Source of the DNA: Pseudomonadota bacterium
Lineage (GTDB): Bacteria > Pseudomonadota > Gammaproteobacteria > Steroidobacterales > Steroidobacteraceae
Length of the DNA stretch: 20,833 bases
Direction of reading: 5' to 3'
Assembly: GCA_023428645.1 (NCBI GenBank)
Contig: JAEYXD010000144.1
Coordinates: 1-20,833 of the forward strand
Positions 14,217 through 20,833 of this stretch are shown here, in pieces. A program made the translations under genes and the position numbers. The notes under the pieces are model-generated. The model did no database searches, was not told where the DNA came from, and worked only from the letters and a program-made list of their open reading frames with translations. Numbering within the stretch: the first letter of the stretch is position 1; each line of letters starts with the position of its first letter.

Positions 14217-15155
14217 TTGGCACTCGATATCCGCAGACTGACTCACTTCGTCGCCGCCGCCGAGCACGGCAACATCAATCGCGCCGCCGAGAGTCAGCAC
14301 ATCACACAATCGGCGCTCACCCGCAGCATCCAGGTGCTCGAAGAGGATCTGGGGGCGAAGCTGTTCGAACGCACGCCGCGCGGCGTGACGCTGACGGCGC
14401 TCGGCCGGCGCCTGTTCGATCACGCCCGTCGCATCATCAACACCGCGGCGATCGCCAAGGCGGACATGGCCGCGCTCATCAGCGGCGCGGGCGGGGAAAT
14501 CCGCATCGGCATCGCGCCGCAGCTCGCGACCCCGGAGCTGATGCGCCTATTGTTCGGTCTGCCGCGCACGATGCCCATGCTCGCGATCTCCATCACGGAG
14601 ATGTTCTACGACTCGCTGATTCAGCTGCTGCGCCTTGGCGAGCTCGATCTTGCGATCGCGAACCTGCCCGAGTCCTCGGACCGCTCCGACCTCAACGTCG
14701 AAGTGCTCGCGGAAATGCCGGTCCGAATGTCGATCGTCATGCGCAAGGATCACCCGCTCGCATCGCTGCCGAAGATCACGCCCGAGGCGCTGCAGCAGGC
14801 GAACTGGGTGGCCGCGAGCCAGAATCATTATCTGGCGACGCTCGCGAACTACTTCACGGAGAAGCACATCCAGCCGCCGCGCTTCCGGCTGTTCGCGAAT
14901 ACGATGAGCGTGCTGCTGCGCGCGGTGCTGGAGGACGATTTCGTCGCGTTGCTGTCGGAGTCGACGATCGCGCGCGAGCTGCCGCCGGACTCCGTCGTGA
15001 TCGTGCCGAACTCGACCCAGGTCACGATGCGTCGCGTCGGCCTGCTCTACACGCCCAACGCGATCCGCTCGGCCGCATTCCTGCGGCTGAGCCAGAACAT
15101 CGCCGAGCATTTCAAGAAGCTCGCGGCACCGACGGTGCGAGCGGTGCGGCGCTGA
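14217..15155 (+). CDS. LysR-family transcriptional regulator, TTG start
   Basis: A 312-aa regulator. Residues 1-62 are the LysR helix-turn-helix (LTHFVAAAEHGNINRAAESQHITQSALTRSIQVLE, then LGAKLFERTPRGVTLT). Residues about 92-300 are the substrate-binding effector domain. The start is TTG at 14217: it gives the normal LysR N-terminus ALDIRRL, AGGA lies 7 bases upstream, and the first in-frame ATG is beyond the DNA-binding domain. The gene begins 14 bp after the lyase stop on the same strand, so it is likely cotranscribed, unlike the usual divergent LysR arrangement. The natural target may be its own operon or the minus-strand beta-oxidation operon that converges on it. Confidence 0.92.
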   Translation: MALDIRRLTHFVAAAEHGNINRAAESQHITQSALTRSIQVLEEDLGAKLFERTPRGVTLTALGRRLFDHARRIINTAAIAKADMAALISGAGGEIRIGIAPQLATPELMRLLFGLPRTMPMLAISITEMFYDSLIQLLRLGELDLAIANLPESSDRSDLNVEVLAEMPVRMSIVMRKDHPLASLPKITPEALQQANWVAASQNHYLATLANYFTEKHIQPPRFRLFANTMSVLLRAVLEDDFVALLSESTIARELPPDSVVIVPNSTQVTMRRVGLLYTPNAIRSAAFLRLSQNIAEHFKKLAAPTVRAVRR

Positions 15156-15242
15156 AAGAACGCGCGCTCGCGCCGGCGCCCAGACTGCATGGAGAAAGAC
15201 TGGAGGAACTGGACGGTCTAGCGGCGGCGCCGCGGGATCACG

Positions 15243-17396
15243 TCACGAGTAATAGCGGGTACCCGCGGCGGCGTGCGTGCGCAGACTCTGCGGCACGCGA
15301 TAGTGCGCACCGAGCTGCGCGTAGCGATCGCTCAGCTCGGCGACGTTCGCCAGTCCAAGCCAGTCCGCGTACTTGAGAATGCCGCCGAGATAGCGCGGCA
15401 GTCCCAGTCCGAGCAGCAGCGCCATATCGAGTTCCACGGGCGATGCGACGACCGCCTCGTCGAGGCAGCACACCGCCTCGACGATCATGGGCAGCATCAT
15501 GCGCTCGACGATCTCCTCGTCGAGCAGCGCGCGGGGCGCCGTGCCCTGAATCGTGCGGAGCAGATCGTACGTCGCCGCATCGGCGACCTTGCGCGGCTTG
15601 CCCGTCGCGTCCTTCTCATACTGGTAGAAGCCCGTGCCGTTCTTGCGCCCGAGCCGGCCGTGCTGACTCAGCAGCCGCACCGCGTCCTGAGACTCGCGCG
15701 CCAGGCGCTGCGGGAAACCTTCGCAGACGATGTCGAAGACGTGCGTGGCGGTGTCCATGCCGATGACATCGTTCAAATACGCCGGCCCCATCGGCCAGCC
15801 GAATCGCTCCATGACGGCGTCGATGCGGGCGAAGTCGACGCCTTCGCGCACCAATTGCAGAAACGCGAGCATGTACGGCGTGAGGATGCGGTTGACGAGA
15901 AAGCCAGGACCGTCCTTGACGACGATCGGCGTCTTGCCCATCGCGACCGCATAGCGCACGACCGTCGAGACGACCGCCGCGCTCGTCTTGGGGCCGCGAA
16001 TCACTTCGACGAGCGGCATGACCGGCGCCGGATTGAAGAAGTGCATGCCGATGAAATTTTCCGGCCGCGACAGCGCGCTGCCGAGCCGCTCGATGCGCAG
16101 GCTCGAGGTATTCGAGGCGATGATCGTCTCGGGCGCCACGGCCCGCTCGATCTCGCCAAGTACGGTGTGCTTGACCGCGAGATTCTCGACGACCGCTTCG
16201 ACGACGATGTCGACGCCGTCAAACTCGCGGTAGTCGAGCTGCGGCCGGATCGACGCGAACACCGACTCGGCGCGCGCCTGGTCCAAGCGGCCGCTGTTCA
16301 CCTGCTTGTGCAGCAGCTGCCGCGCCTCCCCGAGGCCGACCTCGATCTGTTTCGCTTGAATATCCTTCAGCCGCACCGGGATGCCGTTCACCGCGCTGAC
16401 GTACGCGATTCCGCCGCCCATGATGCCCGCGCCGACGACGGCTGCCTGCCGCAGCGGCCGCGCCTGCTTCGCATGGTCCTTGGCCTGCTTCTTCAACAGC
16501 TGCTCATTCACGAACAACTGCAGGAGCGCGTCGGCGGCCTGGGCTTTCGCGACCTTCGCGAACACGCCCGTTTCGAGCGCCAATGCCTCGCCGCGCGGCC
16601 ATTCCGCGCCGTGCACGATGACATTGGCCGCGGCCTCGTACGCCGGTTGATGCTTGTTCGTGCCGGCCTTCGCCAGCTTCTCGACGACGGATGCGTGCAA
16701 CGCGCGCAGCTCGCTCGGCCGCAAGGCCGCCGCCGAGCGCAGCTTGCGTGCCCGCAGCCCGCGCCAATCGATCGTGCCGGCCGCGGCGCGCTCGAGGAGA
16801 TCCAGCGCGGCGGTGCGCAGCGCCGCGGCGTCGACAACCTCGTCCACCGCGCCGCAGCTCTGGGCCGCCGCGCTGTCGACGTGAGCGCCGCTCGTGATCC
16901 AGTCGAGCGCGACGGCGATGCTCGTCACGCGGCACAGACGCACGGTCCCGCCGAAGCCGGGAATGAGTCCGAGCTTCACTTCCGGAAAGCCCACCCTCGT
17001 GGTGCGCGAGATCACGCGCAGATCGGTGGCGAGCGCAAGCTCGAAGCCGCCGCCGAGCGCGAAACCGTTGATCGCCACGACCGTCGGCACGGGCAGATCC
17101 TCGAGCGCATTCATCGCTGCGTTGGCTTGCGCGCAGAACGCACGGATCTCGCGTTCGGAGCGCGCGAGCAAGCCGCGGAGCTCACCGATATCCGCGCCGG
17201 CGATGAACCCATCCTTGCCGCTCGTCACGAGCACGCCGCGCACGGACGGCGCGGCGGCAATCGCCGCGACCGCGTCGCGCAGTTCGAGCAGCGTCGCTGA
17301 ATCGAGCGTATTGACCGAGGACTGCGCCCGGTCGAAGCAGAGCTCGACGAAGCCGTCTGGCGCGCGCTGAGCGCGAATGGAGTTACCTTGGAACAT
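15243..17396 (-). CDS. FadB/FadJ-type enoyl-CoA hydratase / 3-hydroxyacyl-CoA dehydrogenase
   Basis: A 717-aa bifunctional beta-oxidation protein, the usual length of FadB and FadJ. The N-terminal hydratase (about 1-190) has the oxyanion segment GFIAGADIGE and both catalytic glutamates, E119 in GGGFEL and E139 in FPEV, at the same numbers as in E. coli FadB. The dehydrogenase (about 315-717) has the NAD motif VGAGIMGGG (321-329), SNTSS (428-432), the catalytic histidine H452 in MHFFNP with E464, and GPGFLVNR (496-503). It converts enoyl-CoA to 3-ketoacyl-CoA; no thiolase lies in the window. The ATG at 17396 shares one base with the stop of the acyl-CoA dehydrogenase (TGATG) and lacks a strong ribosome site, so its translation is coupled. 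A longer upstream open frame to 18113 is a shadow of that gene. Confidence 0.95.
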   Translation of the reverse strand: MFQGNSIRAQRAPDGFVELCFDRAQSSVNTLDSATLLELRDAVAAIAAAPSVRGVLVTSGKDGFIAGADIGELRGLLARSEREIRAFCAQANAAMNALEDLPVPTVVAINGFALGGGFELALATDLRVISRTTRVGFPEVKLGLIPGFGGTVRLCRVTSIAVALDWITSGAHVDSAAAQSCGAVDEVVDAAALRTAALDLLERAAAGTIDWRGLRARKLRSAAALRPSELRALHASVVEKLAKAGTNKHQPAYEAAANVIVHGAEWPRGEALALETGVFAKVAKAQAADALLQLFVNEQLLKKQAKDHAKQARPLRQAAVVGAGIMGGGIAYVSAVNGIPVRLKDIQAKQIEVGLGEARQLLHKQVNSGRLDQARAESVFASIRPQLDYREFDGVDIVVEAVVENLAVKHTVLGEIERAVAPETIIASNTSSLRIERLGSALSRPENFIGMHFFNPAPVMPLVEVIRGPKTSAAVVSTVVRYAVAMGKTPIVVKDGPGFLVNRILTPYMLAFLQLVREGVDFARIDAVMERFGWPMGPAYLNDVIGMDTATHVFDIVCEGFPQRLARESQDAVRLLSQHGRLGRKNGTGFYQYEKDATGKPRKVADAATYDLLRTIQGTAPRALLDEEIVERMMLPMIVEAVCCLDEAVVASPVELDMALLLGLGLPRYLGGILKYADWLGLANVAELSDRYAQLGAHYRVPQSLRTHAAAGTRYYS

Positions 17397-19174
17397 CAGA
17401 AGAGTTCGGGATCGGCGGCGACGATGCCGGCGGGCGCGATCCGCACGACTCTCGCGAGCGCGGCGGCTTCCGGCAGTACCTGCTGCACGAACGCACTGAC
17501 GATCTGCAGCTTCGACGCGTAGAAGGTATCGGCCCCCGCACGCTTGTGCCAGGCGATCGCTGCGGACTTGGCCAGCAGACAGCCGGCGAGCACCGTGCCG
17601 CACGACATCGTGTATGGGACCGACACCGCGAGCGCACGCTCCGGGCCGCTCTGCTGGAGCTGCAGCAGCGCTCGCGTCGCGTCCTCGAGATCGGCGATGC
17701 CGGTGAGCGCTGGTGAGGTCCAGGCCGCGACGTCGTCCGAATCCGTGAGCCGCGTCAATTCCTCGCGCCACTCCTGCAGCAATTGCAGCAGCGTCGCGCC
17801 GCCGTCGCGCAGCACCTTGCGACCGACGAGATCCGCCGCCTGAATGCCGGTCGTACCTTCGTAGATGGAGGCGATGCGCGCGTCGCGCAGGAACTGCGCC
17901 GCGCCGGTCTCCTCGATGAAGCCCATGCCGCCGTGGACCTGGATGCCGAGCGAGGCGACATCGATGCCGGTTTCCGTCGACCACGCCTTGACGATCGGAA
18001 TGAGCAGTTCGCCGCGCGCCTGCGCCCGCGAGCGCTCCTCGCCGTCCGCGTGCTTGCCGAGATCGAGCTGCAGCGCCGCGTACAGCGCGAGCGCGCGCCC
18101 GCCGTCCGTGCACGCCTTCATTCGCAGCAGCATGCGCTTCACGTCCGGGTGATGGACGATCGGCGGAGTGGCGCCATTCGCGCCGCGCGCCACGCCCCGT
18201 GGCATGCCTTGGACACGATTACGCGCCCAGTCGAGCGCCTTCTGATAGGCGCGCTCACCGAGCGCATAGCCTTCCAGGCCGACGGACAGCCGCGCCGCGT
18301 TCATCATGATGAACATGTACTCGAGCCCGCGATTCTGTTCGCCGACGAGGTATCCGAGCGCGCCGCCCTCCTCGCCGTACGCCATCACGCACGTCGGGCT
18401 GGCGTGAATGCCGAGCTTGTGCTCGAGCGAAATGCAGCGCACGTCATTGCGCGCGCCGAGCTCGCCCGCGGCATAGACGAGATACTTCGGCACGATGAAC
18501 AGCGACAGGCCGCGCGTGCCGGCCGGGGCGCCTTCGATGCGCGCCAGCACGAGATGCACGACGTTGCTCGTCAGATCGTGGTCGCCGTAGGTGATGAAGA
18601 TCTTCTGGCCGGTGATGCGGAAGTGATCGCCTTCGGCAACCGCGCGCGTGCGAATCGCCGCGAGATCGGAGCCCGCTTGCGGCTCCGTCAGATTCATCGT
18701 GCCCGTCCATTCGCCGCTGATGAGCTTCGGCAGGTACATCTGCTTCTGCTCTTCCGAGCCGCAGCGCTCGATGGCCTCGATCGCGCCTTGGGTCAGCATC
18801 GGACACAACTTGAACGCGAGATTCGCGGACGCCCAGATCTCCTCCACCGCCGTGCCCAGCACCGTCGGTGCGCCCTGGCCGCCGTGCTCGGGCGCGCCGC
18901 GCAGCTGCGACCAGCCGTTCGTCACGAACTGCTCGTAAGCGCGCTTGAATTCCGCGGGCATGTGCACGCCGCTCGCTTCGAGACGGGCGCCCTGCTCGTC
19001 GCCGAGACGATTGATCGGCGCGAGGACGGACTCCGCGAACTCACCCGCCTCCGCGAGCACTTGCTCGGCGAATTCGGCGTTGTATTCGGCAAAGGCGGGC
19101 AACGCTGCGAGCCGCTCGAAATCGAGCAGCTCGGCCAGCACGAATCTCAGCTCTCGTGTCGGTGCGCGGTACAT
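17396..19174 (-). CDS. acyl-CoA dehydrogenase, long (about 590 aa) type with extra C-terminal domain
   Basis: A 592-aa FAD enzyme. The visible order is N-terminal helical domain, middle domain with MNLTEPQAGSDLAAIRT (160-176) and GQKIFITYGDHDLT (189-202), C-terminal helical domain with LGIQVHGGMGFIEE and the catalytic base E439 in IYEGTTGIQ, then a further C-terminal domain of about 130 residues. This architecture is that of DmdC-like and related acyl-CoA dehydrogenases, which oxidise diverse short to long acyl-CoAs; the substrate cannot be read. The ribosome site before ATG 19174 is weak (GAGCGAG). It begins 12 bp after leuD and ends overlapping the FadB-type gene, so oxidation and hydration of the same acyl-CoA are probably produced together. 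Confidence 0.95.
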   Translation of the reverse strand: MYRAPTRELRFVLAELLDFERLAALPAFAEYNAEFAEQVLAEAGEFAESVLAPINRLGDEQGARLEASGVHMPAEFKRAYEQFVTNGWSQLRGAPEHGGQGAPTVLGTAVEEIWASANLAFKLCPMLTQGAIEAIERCGSEEQKQMYLPKLISGEWTGTMNLTEPQAGSDLAAIRTRAVAEGDHFRITGQKIFITYGDHDLTSNVVHLVLARIEGAPAGTRGLSLFIVPKYLVYAAGELGARNDVRCISLEHKLGIHASPTCVMAYGEEGGALGYLVGEQNRGLEYMFIMMNAARLSVGLEGYALGERAYQKALDWARNRVQGMPRGVARGANGATPPIVHHPDVKRMLLRMKACTDGGRALALYAALQLDLGKHADGEERSRAQARGELLIPIVKAWSTETGIDVASLGIQVHGGMGFIEETGAAQFLRDARIASIYEGTTGIQAADLVGRKVLRDGGATLLQLLQEWREELTRLTDSDDVAAWTSPALTGIADLEDATRALLQLQQSGPERALAVSVPYTMSCGTVLAGCLLAKSAAIAWHKRAGADTFYASKLQIVSAFVQQVLPEAAALARVVRIAPAGIVAADPELF

Positions 19175-19186
19175 GGGCTCGCTCTA

Positions 19187-19786
19187 TTACGCCTGCGCCG
19201 TCGCGTTCGGCCCGAAGCGGCGCCATTTGTACGCGTCGACCTTCTCGCGCAGGCTCAGCAGGAAATCCAGTTCGTCGAGGCCGTTCAGCAGGCAGTAGCG
19301 AGCGAACGCTTCGATCGGGAACGACACCGTCACGCCCGTCGGCAGGCGCAGCGTCGTGTTGCGCAGATCGATCTCGATCTCGGCGCCGGGATTCTCGAGC
19401 AGCCAGCGGCTGGTTGCTTCATCCACGACGACCGGCAACACGCCGTTCTTGAGGCAGTTGCTGCGGAAGATGTCGGCAATCTGCGTGCTCACGACGGCGC
19501 GGAAGCCGTAGTCGAGCAGCGCCCACGGCGCATGCTCGCGCGATGAGCCGCAACCGACGTTCGCGCCCGCGACGAGAATGCGGCAGTCGCGTGCCTCGGG
19601 ACGGTTCAGAATGAAATCGGCCTTCGGCGTGCCGTCGCTCTCGTAACGCCAGTCGGCGAACAGATGCTGCCCGAGTCCCTCTCGGCTCGTCGTGGTCAGG
19701 AACCGCGCCGGCAGAATCTGATCGGTGTCGATGTTCGCGGCCGGCATCGCGATGGTGCGCGAGCGAAGGAGCGTGACTGCTTCCAT
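19187..19786 (-). CDS. leuD: 3-isopropylmalate dehydratase small subunit (LeuD-type)
   Basis: A 199-aa small subunit of the aconitase superfamily swivel domain. Hallmarks are MPAANIDTDQILPARFL (14-30), GANVGCGSSREHAPWAL (73-89) and the region ADIFRSNCLKNGVLP. Length matches LeuD (about 200 aa). With LeuC it isomerises 2-isopropylmalate to 3-isopropylmalate in leucine synthesis; closely similar pairs act on citraconate or dimethylmalate, so naming is by similarity. AGGA precedes ATG 19786 by about 9 bases. It follows leuC by 39 bp. The usual partner leuB does not follow; the next gene is an acyl-CoA dehydrogenase 12 bp on, which is unusual for a plain leucine operon. Confidence 0.92.
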   Translation of the reverse strand: MEAVTLLRSRTIAMPAANIDTDQILPARFLTTTSREGLGQHLFADWRYESDGTPKADFILNRPEARDCRILVAGANVGCGSSREHAPWALLDYGFRAVVSTQIADIFRSNCLKNGVLPVVVDEATSRWLLENPGAEIEIDLRNTTLRLPTGVTVSFPIEAFARYCLLNGLDELDFLLSLREKVDAYKWRRFGPNATAQA

Positions 19787-19825
19787 GGAAGCGATCCTCG
19801 AAAAATGAAAACGGGGAAAAGGCGC

Positions 19826-20833
19826 TCAGCCGTGCAGCAGCTCGCGCGGGTCCGCGATCTGGCCGCGCAGCGCCGAGGCAGCCGCGGTCAGCGGGCTGGC
19901 GAGCAATGTGCGCGCGCCGGTTCCCTGGCGGCCTTCGAAGTTGCGATTGCTCGTGCTCAGCGAATAGCGGCCGCGGGCGACGAGATCGCCGTTCATGCCG
20001 ATGCACATCGAGCATCCCGACTCGCGCCAATCGGCGCCGGCATCGCGGAAGATTTGATCGAGGCCTTCCTGCTCCGCGGCGCGCTTCACTTGTTGCGAGC
20101 CCGGCACGACGAGCATGCTGACGCCCTTCGCGACCTTGCGGCCCTTGAGCAGCTGCGCGGCGGCGCGCAGATCCGACAGCCGCGCGTTCGTGCAGCTGCC
20201 GAGGAACACGACGTCGATCGGCCGGCCGGCGAGCGGCTCGCCTGCCGTCAAGCCCATGTACGCAAGCGCCTGCGCATGGACCGGATCGTTCGCGGCGTGC
20301 GGCACCGTGCCGCCGATCGGCAGCACCATGCCGGGATTCGTGCCGTAGGTGAGCATGGGCTCGACGGCGGCCGCATCGATGTCCACTTCACGATCGAACT
20401 GCGCGCCCTCGTCGGTCGGCAGCGCGCGCCACTGCGCGAGCGCCTGCTCCCAGGCGGCACCCTTCGGCGCGCGCGGCGTCTGCGCGAGGTAGGCGTAAGT
20501 GACTTCGTCCGGCGCGATCATTCCGGCGCGCGCGCCGGCTTCGATCGACATGTTGCACACGGTCATGCGCTCTTCCATGTCGAGCGCGCGGATCGCCTCG
20601 CCGCGGTATTCGATCACATGACCCGTGCCGCCGCCGACGCCGATGCGGCCGACGATGTAGAGAATGAGATCCTTCGCGGTGACGCCTGGGCGGAGCCGAT
20701 TGCGCACATTGATCGCGAGCGTGCGCGGCTTGCGCTGCAGGAGACATTGGGTCGCGAGCACATGGCCAACCTCGCTCGTGCCGATGCCGAATGCGAGCGC
20801 ACCGAACGCGCCGTGCGTGCTCGTGTGACTGTA
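19826..20833 (-). CDS. leuC: 3-isopropylmalate dehydratase large subunit (LeuC-type), N-terminal part outside window
   Basis: The minus strand enters the window in frame with SHTSTHGAFGALAFGIGTSEV, the segment found near residue 135 of full-length LeuC, so roughly the first 130 residues are missing and 335 are seen. The GTG at 20761 is an internal valine codon, not the start. The iron-sulfur ligands are present: cysteine in GSCTN (fragment residue 214) and two in GCSMC (274 and 277). The substrate block STSNRNFEGRQG is intact. The protein holds a 4Fe-4S cluster and acts as a heterodimer with the small subunit encoded next. The visible part is intact and standard, consistent with either leucine synthesis or a closely related hydro-lyase. 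Confidence 0.93.
   Translation of the reverse strand, partial: YSHTSTHGAFGALAFGIGTSEVGHVLATQCLLQRKPRTLAINVRNRLRPGVTAKDLILYIVGRIGVGGGTGHVIEYRGEAIRALDMEERMTVCNMSIEAGARAGMIAPDEVTYAYLAQTPRAPKGAAWEQALAQWRALPTDEGAQFDREVDIDAAAVEPMLTYGTNPGMVLPIGGTVPHAANDPVHAQALAYMGLTAGEPLAGRPIDVVFLGSCTNARLSDLRAAAQLLKGRKVAKGVSMLVVPGSQQVKRAAEQEGLDQIFRDAGADWRESGCSMCIGMNGDLVARGRYSLSTSNRNFEGRQGTGARTLLASPLTAAASALRGQIADPRELLHG

Noticed and set aside
17397..18113. N-terminal extension of the FadB-type frame
   Set aside because: The extra 239 codons are arginine-rich and lie wholly inside the acyl-CoA dehydrogenase gene; the start at 17396 puts the catalytic glutamates at the FadB numbers 119 and 139.
17783..19546. Long plus-strand open frame opposite the acyl-CoA dehydrogenase and leuD
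   Set aside because: Shadow frame rich in Arg, Ala and His with no domain motifs; the opposite strand has full catalytic motifs.
1..20833. tRNA, rRNA, CRISPR array, insertion sequence or phage genes
   Set aside because: No repeat-spacer pattern, transposase or integrase motifs, or RNA-gene signatures were seen on either strand.

Overview
The window is high-GC bacterial DNA, densely coding, with no tRNA, rRNA, CRISPR array, transposase or recognisable mobile element. The gene content points to a Gram-negative proteobacterium: a TonB-dependent outer-membrane receptor, lipoproteins, a Tat-type signal, a periplasmic triheme cytochrome c, and FadB-like fatty-acid oxidation. It probably belongs to a nutritionally versatile gammaproteobacterial group such as Steroidobacteraceae or Nevskiales, but that placement is inference from style only.

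Layout. 1-2142 (minus): a TonB-dependent receptor cut by the window edge, preceded by a small cupin. 2143-2567: divergent regulatory region. 2568-3857 (plus): secreted triheme cytochrome c, closed by a very clear intrinsic terminator at 3886-3917. 3933-4682 (minus): a protein of the arylmalonate decarboxylase / maleate isomerase fold that appears to lack the family's catalytic cysteines. 4770-10288 (minus): a tight four-gene operon of exported proteins, in transcription order an unrecognised 386-aa lipoprotein, a DUF1592/DUF1588-type lipoprotein with a CxxCH motif, a Tat-exported DUF1552 protein and a three-repeat COG4315-type secreted protein. It ends at a strong hairpin (4741-4765). 10289-10669: a second divergent regulatory region. 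10670-11161 (plus): a secreted CHRD-domain protein. 11224-11940 (minus): a GntR/FCD regulator, divergent from an MFS transporter (12029-13309), which is translationally coupled to an isocitrate lyase/PEP mutase-family enzyme (13306-14202) and followed by a LysR regulator with a TTG start (14217-15155). 15243-20833 (minus): leuC (cut by the window edge), leuD, an acyl-CoA dehydrogenase and a FadB-type bifunctional beta-oxidation protein, arranged as one operon.

How it may work together. Both divergent regulatory regions carry two copies of a near-palindrome resembling TTGTATACAA. In each region the copy nearer the minus-strand gene reads GTGTAT(A/G)CAA on the plus strand, and the copy nearer the plus-strand gene reads exactly TCGTATACAA. 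This links receptor/cupin, cytochrome, the DUF1592-DUF1552 operon and the CHRD gene into one putative regulon of envelope proteins. The GntR/FCD regulator in the same window is the obvious candidate binder. The right half looks like a carboxylic-acid and acyl-CoA catabolism locus: import, a lyase, aconitase-type hydration and beta-oxidation. The most interesting candidate for an undescribed system is the regulon on the left: an outer-membrane receptor, a periplasmic electron carrier and an exported DUF1592/DUF1552/COG4315 operon of unknown chemistry.
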